Below, piece by piece: positions 9,220 to 16,609 of a stretch of DNA of 48,783 nt. A program made the position numbers and the translations under genes. Source of the DNA: Lachnospiraceae bacterium (GTDB lineage: Bacteria; Bacillota; Clostridia; Lachnospirales; Lachnospiraceae). Position 1 is the stretch's first letter, and each line of letters opens with the position of its first letter. The stretch spans positions 1 to 48,783 of the forward strand of contig BLLW01000025.1 of the NCBI GenBank assembly GCA_011959285.1, read 5' to 3'. The notes under the pieces were generated by a model. It had not been told where the DNA came from and made no database searches. It saw only the letters and a program-made list of their open reading frames with translations.

Positions 9220-9245
9220 TTGAGATTTTTCCCATAAATCATTCT

Positions 9246-9288
9246 ATCCTCCTGCGTATCTTTAACATAACAATACAGACAGGAGGAT
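9246..9288 (+). promoter_or_regulatory. Hairpin that buries the ribosome-binding site of the SIMPL gene
   Basis: A perfect 9-bp inverted repeat, ATCCTCCTG (9246-9254) and CAGGAGGAT (9280-9288), extended inside by GTAT (9256-9259)/ATAC (9273-9276). The right arm contains the whole AGGAGG ribosome-binding site of the ATG at 9294. Only TTT follows, so it is a poor terminator. It looks like a translational gate. Confidence 0.6.
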
Positions 9289-9293
9289 TTAAA

Positions 9294-10121
9294 ATGAAAA
9301 AAAATATTTGTACATTATCAGCCATTGGAATTTTGATTGTGGGACTTACTGGATGTGGAAACGCTTCTTCCGAAATCGTAGCGTCAGCGGAACAGACCGC
9401 CATCCATTCCACAGTGCCTGCACCGGATTCTTCTGATTCTTCACAATCCGGCAAAAGCCAAGCCGCCGATGATGCAAATTCCATCATTGTAAACAGCAGT
9501 GAAAAAGTCACTGTAATTCCTGATATTGCTCAAGTCGTATATTCCGTACGCACTAAGGCGCGGGAAGCCGCTGTCTGCCAGCAGCAAAATACGGAGCAAG
9601 TCAGTCAGGTTATCGAACTTTTGAAAGGACTGAACGTTGCAGAAACCTCCATTCAAACTTCCGATTATTACATGAACCCTGTTTATGACTATAGCGGAAA
9701 TACTCCCCGTGTCACAGGTTACGAGGCAATTACCACCCTAACCGTATCAGACCTGCCTATAAAAGGTCTTGACGAGGTTTTAGCCCAGTCTGTCCAGGGC
9801 GGCATCAATACCATCTCATCCATCACCTATCAGGCAAGCAAATACGATGAAAGCTATCAGGCTGCACTGACATCAGCTGTGGAAACCGCCCGCCAGAAGG
9901 CGGAAGTTCTCGCCAAGGCTGCCGGCTGCAACGTAGGCGGCGTCATAAATATTCAGGAGACCAGCGGCTATTCCGAGGCTCGTTATTCTGATAACGCGCT
10001 TACTAATATGTACCGTTCCACTGCCAAAGAAGAACTCTCCGTAACAGCAGACTCTGCTGGTATCATGCCTGGTGAGATTCAGGTGGAGGCAAGTATTGTT
10101 GTCGAATATCAGCTTTACTAA
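9294..10121 (+). CDS. SIMPL-domain (DUF541) lipoprotein
   Basis: 275 residues. The signal peptide ends in lipobox LTGC with Cys21 as the lipidation site. A Ser/Ala-rich linker runs to about residue 65, and a SIMPL/DUF541 domain fills about 65-275. The motif set includes IIVNSSEKVTVIPDIAQV, GYEAITTLTV and ARQKAEVLAKAAGCNVGGV. SIMPL proteins are periplasmic or surface proteins of uncertain role; some bind membranes or form ring assemblies. The gene is the last of the plus-strand set and ends 18 bases from a converging aminotransferase gene. Its translation may be limited by the hairpin at 9246-9288. Confidence 0.88.
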   Translation: MKKNICTLSAIGILIVGLTGCGNASSEIVASAEQTAIHSTVPAPDSSDSSQSGKSQAADDANSIIVNSSEKVTVIPDIAQVVYSVRTKAREAAVCQQQNTEQVSQVIELLKGLNVAETSIQTSDYYMNPVYDYSGNTPRVTGYEAITTLTVSDLPIKGLDEVLAQSVQGGINTISSITYQASKYDESYQAALTSAVETARQKAEVLAKAAGCNVGGVINIQETSGYSEARYSDNALTNMYRSTAKEELSVTADSAGIMPGEIQVEASIVVEYQLY

Positions 10122-10139
10122 CCAAACATCAAATGCCGG

Positions 10140-11309
10140 CTACCTATCTTTCCTAAGCCTGTCAACAAACGCCCCAATCTTATCAAGCGCAATTTTAAGG
10201 CTATCAATGGAATAAGCATAAGAGATTCTGAGGAATCCTTCCCCACAGTCCCCAAACGCGGTTCCCGGCACCACTGCCACCTTTTCCTCCTGCAGCAACC
10301 TATTGGCAAACTCTTCACTGCTCATCCCAAATTCCTTAATGCTGGGGAACACATAGAATGCTCCATAGGGCTCAAAGCATTCCAGCTTCATTTCCTTAAA
10401 CGCATGCATCAAAAATCTTCGTCTCTGATTATAAGACTCCCTCATCATGGCAACATCTTCATCCCCATTACGCAGCGCTTCCACCGCTGCGTACTGGCTG
10501 GTCGTAGGCGCACACATAATCGCAAACTGATGAATCTTAATCATCTGCTCCATAATCTCCTTAGGCGCACATGCATAGCCAAGGCGCCATCCCGTCATGG
10601 CATATGCCTTTGAAAATCCATTGATGAGAACGGTTCTCTCCTGCATTCCCGGCAGGCTTACGATAGAAACATGCTTTTCTTTGTAAGTGAGCTCTGCGTA
10701 GATTTCATCCGATATCACAAAAATATCCTTCTCACGGATTATCTCTGCAATCGCTTCTAAATCTCCCTTCTCCATAATCGCACCCGTAGGATTGTTGGGG
10801 AAAGGAAGAATCAATATCTTAGTCTTATCTGTAATCGCATCCCGAAGTTCCTGCGCTGTCAAACGAAACTCATTTTCTTCCTTCAGCTCGATAATTACCG
10901 GCTTTGCTCCTGCTAAAATCGCGCAGGGCTCATAGGAAACATAACTAGGCTGGGGGATTAGTACCTCTTCCCCTGGATTAATCATGGCACGCAGCGCAAT
11001 ATCAATCGCCTCAGATCCGCCTACAGTGACAATCACCTCATGATCCGCATCATAAGCAACATCTTGGGTCCTTTTCATGTACTTGGTAATTTCAACTTTC
11101 AAATCCTTCAAGCCTGCATTGGAGGTATAAAAGGTCCTTCCTTTTTCTAAGGAATAAATCCCTTCGTCTCTGATATGCCACGGGGTATCAAAATCGGGTT
11201 CCCCTACGCCTAAGGAAATCGCATCCTCCATCTCACTTACAATGTCAAAAAACTTTCGGATACCGGAGGGCTTTATTGTAACGATTGTATCTGATAACGG
11301 ATTTCTCAT
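10140..11309 (-). CDS. Class I/II PLP-dependent aminotransferase
   Basis: 389 residues of fold-type I aminotransferase. The PLP-binding Lys lies in GFSKAYAMTGWRLGY, with upstream Asp/Tyr motifs ISDEIYAELTY and the NNPTGA loop (FPNNPTGAIMEKGDLEAI). It is closest to the AspC/PatA-like group acting on aspartate or aromatic amino acids; the substrate cannot be assigned. Its ATG overlaps the Lrp-family regulator's stop by four bases, so the two are coupled, a common pairing in which the regulator senses an amino acid handled by the enzyme. Confidence 0.9.
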   Translation of the reverse strand: MRNPLSDTIVTIKPSGIRKFFDIVSEMEDAISLGVGEPDFDTPWHIRDEGIYSLEKGRTFYTSNAGLKDLKVEITKYMKRTQDVAYDADHEVIVTVGGSEAIDIALRAMINPGEEVLIPQPSYVSYEPCAILAGAKPVIIELKEENEFRLTAQELRDAITDKTKILILPFPNNPTGAIMEKGDLEAIAEIIREKDIFVISDEIYAELTYKEKHVSIVSLPGMQERTVLINGFSKAYAMTGWRLGYACAPKEIMEQMIKIHQFAIMCAPTTSQYAAVEALRNGDEDVAMMRESYNQRRRFLMHAFKEMKLECFEPYGAFYVFPSIKEFGMSSEEFANRLLQEEKVAVVPGTAFGDCGEGFLRISYAYSIDSLKIALDKIGAFVDRLRKDR

Positions 11310-11788
11310 GGTGTCACTTTCTCCCTCGTATCTTCATATTTTTTGGTAAGTATGGTCCCGTGATCCTTATATTTTTTTAGGATAAAATGCGTTGCTGTAC
11401 TAAGCACGCCGTCCAAGGTGGAAAGCTTATCGGACACAAAACTTGATACTGCTTTCAGTGATTTTCCATCCAGCGTTACCAAAAGGTCATAGCCGCCAGA
11501 AATCAAGTATACACTATTCACCTCAGGATACTTATAAATCCTCTCAGCAATATTATCATATCCCTGCCCTCTCTGAGGCGTGATTCTCACCTCAATCAGT
11601 GCCGTCACTTTTTCAATAGAAGTCTTCTCCCAGTCTATCATGGTGTGATAACCACAGATTACGCCTTCTTCTTCCATTGCCTTTAACTCATTTGCAATAT
11701 CGATCTCCTCCGCTCCTAAAATCACAGCGAGCTCTTTGATATTGATCCGACTGTTCTTTTCTATAATAGATAAAATCTGTTCTCTCAT
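11306..11788 (-). CDS. Lrp/AsnC-family transcriptional regulator
   Basis: 160 residues: an N-terminal helix-turn-helix (about 1-55, with SRINIKELAVILGAEEIDIA) and a C-terminal RAM/AsnC ligand-binding domain (about 65-140, ALIEVRITPQRGQGYDNIAE and VYLISGGYDLLVTLDG). Such proteins form octamers that bind amino acids. AGGAGG precedes the ATG. It sits between an AIR-synthase-like gene and an overlapping aminotransferase gene in one operon, and probably controls part or all of it. Confidence 0.92.
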   Translation of the reverse strand: MREQILSIIEKNSRINIKELAVILGAEEIDIANELKAMEEEGVICGYHTMIDWEKTSIEKVTALIEVRITPQRGQGYDNIAERIYKYPEVNSVYLISGGYDLLVTLDGKSLKAVSSFVSDKLSTLDGVLSTATHFILKKYKDHGTILTKKYEDTREKVTP

Positions 11789-11809
11789 GAAATTTTCCTC
11801 CTGGATAAA

Positions 11810-12820
11810 TTAGATAAAAAATAATTTTAATATTTCATCCGGACCTGCAGACTCAAGATACCTTGTTTCATCCTGATTCACAATTATTTTGTCATTGCTT
11901 CCATTGGTGTTCCCAATAATTGCGGCAGGAATCCCTTCCGCCTCCAGCATCCTGACAAGTCTTCCGCCATCGGACGTCACCATAATAAGCGCGCCTCCAG
12001 ACAAAAGCTCATATGGATTCAGATGATAAAACTCACATAGTTCTATGGTTTCCTGCTTTACCGGAATCCTTTTTAAGTCAATATAAAGTCCAACGCCTAA
12101 TCTACGGGATAGCTCCCACAATGCACCAAAAATACCGCCGTTTCTCACATCATGCATTGCATAAACCCCGGACTTAAGGGCTATGGCTGCCTCCGACGCC
12201 ACAGACAAATATTTCTCTATTTCCTGCGCGTCATGGATCAAGCGGATGGGATAACGTTTTGAAAGTTCTTCTTCCTTTTCTCCCGCTATGATAGACGTCC
12301 CTTCCATTCCAATCCACTTGCTGATGACCACATCCATCTCCAACGTCTTTGCGCTGCTTCTTTCCTGTATAAGTACCCTCTGCGCTTTTCCCATGGCAGT
12401 TGCTGTGACAACAGGCGCTTTCACTGTGCTGCTTACTTCCGTATGGCCTCCTGTAATTTGAATACCCAGCTTTTTGCAACATTCCCCCGCCTGGTTCATC
12501 AATTCCCTTAAGTCCGTTTCCTCCGCATCCGCTGGAAGCGTTATGGACAAGGATACGGCAATTGCCTGTGCACCTGATGCTGCCAAATTATTCGCCGCCG
12601 CCATAATCGCCAGATAAGCCGGATTCCTTACCGGCAGACTGACGGTCTCTGTGGCGGATGCAAGCACCCTTCCTTCCTCTGTGCTTCCTGGATCTCCCCA
12701 CGACAAAAAGGCGCAGTCAACTCCAATGCCAGCACCTTTCATCACTTCTTTTCTGCTATTTTCTATTAATCTCAATACCGAGCGCTTTAATACGCTTTCA
12801 GATATTTTTCCACTTCTCAT
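11810..12820 (-). CDS. AIR-synthase-family protein (HypE/ThiL/PurM-like)
   Basis: 336 residues with the two-domain PurM fold: an N-terminal half with GAGIGVDCAFLSW and a middle segment NNLAASGAQAIAVSLSITLP typical of the AIR-synthase N-domain, and a C-terminal half with GGHTEVSS and AMHDVRNGGIFGALWE. It belongs to the COG0309/HypE-like branch, but no hydrogenase maturation genes are nearby and no C-terminal PRICx tail (HypE carbamoylation Cys) is seen; it ends ILKLFFI. It is therefore an ATP-dependent enzyme of unknown substrate and not HypE proper. It lies 12 bases after the VanW gene and 21 before the regulator. Confidence 0.82.
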   Translation of the reverse strand: MRSGKISESVLKRSVLRLIENSRKEVMKGAGIGVDCAFLSWGDPGSTEEGRVLASATETVSLPVRNPAYLAIMAAANNLAASGAQAIAVSLSITLPADAEETDLRELMNQAGECCKKLGIQITGGHTEVSSTVKAPVVTATAMGKAQRVLIQERSSAKTLEMDVVISKWIGMEGTSIIAGEKEEELSKRYPIRLIHDAQEIEKYLSVASEAAIALKSGVYAMHDVRNGGIFGALWELSRRLGVGLYIDLKRIPVKQETIELCEFYHLNPYELLSGGALIMVTSDGGRLVRMLEAEGIPAAIIGNTNGSNDKIIVNQDETRYLESAGPDEILKLFFI

Positions 12821-12832
12821 TACTGCCCCTTT

Positions 12833-14371
12833 TTATTGTGCCGGTTCCTCTGCTGGTGCGCTCTCCGCTGGTGCTGGCGCCGGCGGCGCTCCTTCCGCCG
12901 GAGGCTGAGCCGGTACCTCTGCGGCAGGAGGCGCCGCAGCTGCTGCAAGGGCTGCAGCAACATTTTTCACATGGTCAATATTGTTGGTGGAAATAGCCGC
13001 CATAATCTCAGCATGTGCATTGGGATCAGCGGTTGCAACACCCACCGTTGCCGTCCTAGGTGCAACCTGATAATTACTTGAATTAACTTGTTCCCGACTC
13101 ACTTCCACGCCGTTTTCTGTGACTACCTTCCATAGATTTGCCTTATATCCTATATGCGCGGACTGAACAGAAACAGAACCAATGGGAAGCGATTCGCTTG
13201 CATAAATCACCTCTTTATCAGGATAGGTTCTGCTGATTACCTCACTCTCATAACGCACTGCATGACCACTGTCCCTAGTTTCCATTCCATATATGGTAAA
13301 GGTTATGCGCTTATCATCTGATGTTACCCCTTCGATATAAATAGGCGCATCGGTATTATTTACAAACTTAAAATCTTTTCCTGAAGACTCTGCAATTGCT
13401 GCATCTGCAGAAGGATCCACATAAGTCACGATCATAGAATGATTGTGGCGTTCTGTAACCTCCAGTTCTGACAAGAGAACTGCATTGTAAAGTGTGGTGG
13501 AAACCTGACAAATTCCTCCTCCAAGGCTGTCTACTACCTGCCCGTTTAAGTAGGAACCTGCCATATAATATCCATTTGCTGTAGAAAAGGGAGCAACTGC
13601 TTCATATGTAGAAAATTCATCCCCAGGATACAACGTTATCCCGTTAATCAGTTCACAGCCATTGCGCACATTGGCACTCCTGGAAGATCCTGAAGTACTG
13701 AAGCTGGTAGAAAAGGTACCTAGGACATCCTTTACTTTTCCAAGTTCTTCTTCCGTTCCCCTTGCCTCGTCTACTATGACTACCAGTTCCAGGATGTCAT
13801 CCTCTCTGTTCCAGTCATCATGAAAAAAATTGCGAATCAACTCCACGGAAGCTGTCTCATCCACTACCTGCCCGGTCTGTCCGGGATTAACTATAAATGT
13901 TTCATTTTCCCTTACGAGCGTAGCATCTTTTGCTTCCAGATTAAAAACAGAGCATTGCTCTGACAGAATCGTCTTTACCAGCTCCATGTCCACATCAAAC
14001 TCTAACTGATAGACTTTATTCTCATGCTCCAGGTCCTTGGCTGCCTTATAACGCTGTACCACATTTCCTGTCTGACCGATTCTCACCGCTTCTTCTATAA
14101 TTTCCGGATTGCTCCAATTTAAGCCTATATCTGCAGGCGTAATCTGAATCTCATTTCCATCTACAGCCACCAGTGTGATCACCTTGTCACTTAAGCTATC
14201 CACATAATCTTCTATCATTTTCTGGGCTTCGACAGCAGTCTTGCCTTCCAGAGACATTTCCTCCGCGAAAACTCCACCCAGTATTTTATTTTCTTCCTGT
14301 GCCTTTACCGGTAAAATCGATACCAGAAAGATCAGCCCAAAGCAGACAAATCCCTTAATAATTTTTTTCAT
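12833..14371 (-). CDS. VanW-family exported protein
   Basis: 512 residues. The signal peptide (about 1-24, cleaved near VKA-QE) is followed by a YoaR-like peptidoglycan-binding region (about 60-210) and a VanW domain (about 225-360) with GGGICQVSTTLYNAVL and RHNHSM. A beta-rich domain follows, and then a Pro/Ala/Glu-rich tail (about 475-512) that looks like a flexible wall-spanning segment. VanW proteins are linked to the cell wall; despite the name they do not by themselves indicate vancomycin resistance, and no van ligase is present. GGAGG precedes the ATG. Second gene after the microprotein in a five-gene minus-strand operon. Confidence 0.9.
   Translation of the reverse strand: MKKIIKGFVCFGLIFLVSILPVKAQEENKILGGVFAEEMSLEGKTAVEAQKMIEDYVDSLSDKVITLVAVDGNEIQITPADIGLNWSNPEIIEEAVRIGQTGNVVQRYKAAKDLEHENKVYQLEFDVDMELVKTILSEQCSVFNLEAKDATLVRENETFIVNPGQTGQVVDETASVELIRNFFHDDWNREDDILELVVIVDEARGTEEELGKVKDVLGTFSTSFSTSGSSRSANVRNGCELINGITLYPGDEFSTYEAVAPFSTANGYYMAGSYLNGQVVDSLGGGICQVSTTLYNAVLLSELEVTERHNHSMIVTYVDPSADAAIAESSGKDFKFVNNTDAPIYIEGVTSDDKRITFTIYGMETRDSGHAVRYESEVISRTYPDKEVIYASESLPIGSVSVQSAHIGYKANLWKVVTENGVEVSREQVNSSNYQVAPRTATVGVATADPNAHAEIMAAISTNNIDHVKNVAAALAAAAAPPAAEVPAQPPAEGAPPAPAPAESAPAEEPAQ
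12840..12960 (-). repeat. Pro/Ala/Glu low-complexity coding repeat
   Basis: Degenerate GCC/CCG-type repeats in the 3' end of the VanW gene encode the tail containing AAAAPPAAEVPAQ and EGAPPAPAPAESAPAEEP. This is coding repetition, likely length-variable between strains. Confidence 0.6.
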
Positions 14372-14390
14372 AACCTATCCTCCATTTGCT

Positions 14391-14498
14391 TTATAGCAAA
14401 AAAGATGCTATAGTTGGAATGATCATAGCAAGTACTATTAAAATAATAATAATGGATGATACAATTTTCTTATTTTTCTTATTATAAAAATGAAACAT
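14391..14498 (-). CDS. 35-residue membrane microprotein upstream of the VanW gene
   Basis: A small frame from ATG 14498 to TAA 14391 encodes MFHFYNKKNKKIVSS followed by a hydrophobic helix (IIIILIVLAMIIPTIASFLL). It has a Lys-rich cytoplasmic N-terminus and a single membrane segment running to the C-terminus. GGAGG (14509-14505) sits six bases before the ATG, and a near-perfect sigma-A promoter lies just upstream (14561-14533). The VanW ATG follows 19 bases after the stop. Promoter, ribosome-binding site, codon frame and position all argue for a real gene. Function unknown: it may assist VanW-protein export or act at the membrane. Confidence 0.75.
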   Translation of the reverse strand: MFHFYNKKNKKIVSSIIIILIVLAMIIPTIASFLL

Positions 14499-14532
14499 AT
14501 TGTTCCTCCGTTTTATCTATCTATGAAAGGAT

Positions 14533-14561
14533 ATTATATATGAAATTTCCCATTTTTGCAA
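14533..14561 (-). promoter_or_regulatory. Strong sigma-A promoter of the microprotein-VanW operon
   Basis: On the minus strand: TTGCAA (14561-14556), 17-base spacer, TATAAT (14538-14533). The expected start near 14526 leaves a leader of about 28 bases to the microprotein ATG. The element overlaps the start codon (14540) of the divergent plus-strand gene. Confidence 0.8.
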
Positions 14562-15151
14562 GTTTTATTGTCTTTTGTATCTGGTTAGGTTATGAAATAA
14601 AGAAGCACCGCCGCATAGAATCTAAAGCTTATGACTCCTTCTGGGAAAAAGAAGCCGCTGCCAACAGCACTCGGCGCAAATCTCTTGATGATCTCCCTTA
14701 TATAGAGATTCCCTTTGACCGTCTGCCCATGGAACTTTTGAAAGATGATCCGGTAATTGCTGAATATCACGAAACCCTAAGAGAACTCTCAAAATCTCCT
14801 ATCGTAAATTTCACAGGCATCAGTAATACAGACCTAAAGCTTATGTATGGTGCGCCAAATATCGATCTTCTGTCTCGTTATGACCAAAGTTACACCATAC
14901 TTGTCCGTACCCTCCAGAATCTCGCAAAAGTTTTGTACGAAAAAGGATATGTCAATGACGCCTGCTGCATACTGGAATTTGCTGTTGAAACCCGTTCCGA
15001 TATCAGTGCCACCTATAAACTTTTGTCCTCTATTTACCTGGAAAGCAATCAACCTGAAAAAGTACAGGCGTTAATTCCCATCGCCCAGAATTTGAACACG
15101 AGTCTGTCCAGTCACATTGTTTCCATACTGGAGAACAGTTTAAAATCATAG
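14540..15151 (+). CDS. Membrane-anchored helical protein, function unknown
   Basis: 203 residues. One N-terminal membrane helix (about 4-17, ASFIVFCIWLGYEI) is followed by a basic stretch (KKHRR) and a soluble helical domain (about 25-203) that looks like a short tetratricopeptide-type array (VLYEKGYVNDACCILEFAVE, ATYKLLSSIYLESNQPEKV). I chose ATG 14540 over the longer frame because AAAGG lies nine bases upstream. It is divergent from the VanW operon, whose promoter overlaps this start codon, so its own promoter must lie inside the microprotein gene (a weak TGATACAAT is at 14457-14465). No family name assigned. Confidence 0.75.
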   Translation: MKFPIFASFIVFCIWLGYEIKKHRRIESKAYDSFWEKEAAANSTRRKSLDDLPYIEIPFDRLPMELLKDDPVIAEYHETLRELSKSPIVNFTGISNTDLKLMYGAPNIDLLSRYDQSYTILVRTLQNLAKVLYEKGYVNDACCILEFAVETRSDISATYKLLSSIYLESNQPEKVQALIPIAQNLNTSLSSHIVSILENSLKS

Positions 15152-15220
15152 TCTGATACCAGTTTATTCCCATGTGCTCAATAATATTACCCTTTTCACA
15201 TCATGAATTAGTATCGCATT

Positions 15221-15258
15221 AAAAAAGGAAGGACGGCAACGCCATTCTTCCTCTTTTT
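15221..15258 (-). terminator. Intrinsic terminator after dnaJ (also usable from plus side)
   Basis: Minus-strand reading: GAGGAAG and GGC pair with GCC and CTTCC across a small loop, followed by TTTTTT. It lies directly after the dnaJ stop, and the plus-strand side also ends in CTTTTTA. Confidence 0.75.
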
Positions 15259-15261
15259 ATT

Positions 15262-16422
15262 CTATTTCCAGAATTTCTTTTTCTTTGTATCCTTAGCATC
15301 TGTCTTTTCTGCCTGTACATTCTTTGATATATTTAAACTATCTCCAGTCATAGCGTCAAATTGGCGCAGCAATTCCTTCGCCTCATGAGATAATTTATCG
15401 GGGGTCTGCACTACCAATGTCACATAGTGATCTCCCCGGACATCCTTATTTCTCAAGGTAGGAACTCCTTTACCTTTTAAACGAACCTTGGTGTCTGTCT
15501 GTGTCCCCGGCTTAACCTCATAAAGTACCTTCCCGTCAACCGTATCCACCAGCACATCACCGCCCAAAGCTGCTACAGCAAAGGAAACCGGTACGGTAGA
15601 ATAAATATTGTAATCCTGTCTCTGAAAGATTGGGTGACGTCCCACAATCACTTCTACCAGCAAATCTCCTCTTGGACCTCCGTTAGATCCCGGCTCGCCC
15701 TTGTCGCGGATTCGCACGCTCTGCCCGTTATCAATACCTGCCGGAATAGATACCTGTATCTTCTTACGGTTTGCAATGTACCCTGATCCATGACAATCCG
15801 CACATTTTTCTTTAATGACTTTACCTGTACCGTTACATTCCGGGCAAGTCTGCACGTTCCTCACTGTGCCAAAGAATGACTGCTGGGTAAATACCACTTG
15901 CCCCTTACCGCCGCACTTCTGACAAGTCTCAGGACTGGTTCCTGGCTTCGCGCCTGAACCGTGACAGGTTTTACATTCATCCTTAAGTGTGAGTTCAATT
16001 TCTTTATCAACGCCAAACACTGCTTCTTCAAAGGTAATCCGAACGCTAGTTCTAATATTGGCTCCCTTCATAGGACCATTGCTTCCTCTGCCCTTGCGTC
16101 CCCCACCAAAGAAATCACCAAAGATATCGCCAAAAATATCACTGAAATCTGCACTGTTGAAGTCAAAGCCGCCGTATCCGCCGCCGCCCCCTTCAAACGC
16201 TGCATGACCAAATTGGTCGTACTGCCGCTTCTTCTCCGGATCACTCAAAATTGCATACGCCTCCGAAGCCTCTTTAAACTTTTTCTCCGCTTCCGCATCC
16301 CCGGGATTCATATCTGGATGATACTTCTTGGCAAGAGCCCTATATGCTTTTTTAATGGCGGCATCATCTGCGTTTTTATCGATGCCTAGAACCTCATAAT
16401 AATCACGTTTCTGTTCTGCCAT
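15262..16422 (-). CDS. dnaJ: Chaperone DnaJ (Hsp40)
   Basis: 386 residues. J domain (1-70) with HPD in KYHPDMNPG, Gly/Phe-rich linker (about 75-115), zinc-finger domain with four CxxCxGxG repeats ([32 protein letters not shown]), substrate-binding domains and C-terminal dimer region. It stimulates the DnaK ATPase and delivers unfolded proteins. Last gene of hrcA-grpE-dnaK-dnaJ, but separated from dnaK by 187 bases holding two hairpins, so its level may be set separately. GGAGG precedes the ATG. Confidence 0.98.
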   Translation of the reverse strand: MAEQKRDYYEVLGIDKNADDAAIKKAYRALAKKYHPDMNPGDAEAEKKFKEASEAYAILSDPEKKRQYDQFGHAAFEGGGGGYGGFDFNSADFSDIFGDIFGDFFGGGRKGRGSNGPMKGANIRTSVRITFEEAVFGVDKEIELTLKDECKTCHGSGAKPGTSPETCQKCGGKGQVVFTQQSFFGTVRNVQTCPECNGTGKVIKEKCADCHGSGYIANRKKIQVSIPAGIDNGQSVRIRDKGEPGSNGGPRGDLLVEVIVGRHPIFQRQDYNIYSTVPVSFAVAALGGDVLVDTVDGKVLYEVKPGTQTDTKVRLKGKGVPTLRNKDVRGDHYVTLVVQTPDKLSHEAKELLRQFDAMTGDSLNISKNVQAEKTDAKDTKKKKFWK

Positions 16423-16455
16423 TTTTTATTCCTCCCATGCTTTCAGCGCACAACA

Positions 16456-16472
16456 TGCCGCCAAGGGCGGCA
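16456..16472 (-). other. GC-rich hairpin in the dnaJ leader
   Basis: Perfect 7-bp stem TGCCGCC/GGCGGCA with a 3-base loop, 34 bases before the dnaJ ATG. No T run follows. It is probably an mRNA structure affecting stability or translation. Confidence 0.6.
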
Positions 16473-16511
16473 CAAAATTAAATATAGTATACAATAAAAT
16501 GGTCCGAAGCA

Positions 16512-16551
16512 CAAGGAGAATGTAACTTACTGAACCGTTACATTCTCCTTG
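16512..16551 (-). other. 15-bp perfect inverted repeat between dnaK and dnaJ
   Basis: CAAGGAGAATGTAAC (16512-16526) and GTTACATTCTCCTTG (16537-16551) are perfectly complementary, with a 10-base loop. There is no T run on either strand. It most likely acts as an mRNA-processing or 3'-end-protecting structure that lets dnaK outnumber dnaJ. Confidence 0.7.
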
Positions 16552-16609
16552 AGATAGTCAACTATACGCCTGCATTACAAATCCTTTTATAGAATTTGAC
16601 CACCTCATT

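Noticed and set aside
11810-12820. Hydrogenase maturation factor HypE
   Set aside because: The C-terminal Cys-containing tail typical of HypE is absent and no hyp or hydrogenase genes are nearby.
12833-14371. Vancomycin resistance gene
   Set aside because: The protein has a VanW domain but no VanA/B ligase, VanH or VanX genes are present; VanW-family proteins are common in Firmicutes without resistance.
16512-16551. Rho-independent terminator of dnaK
   Set aside because: The stem is strong, but no T run follows on the minus strand.
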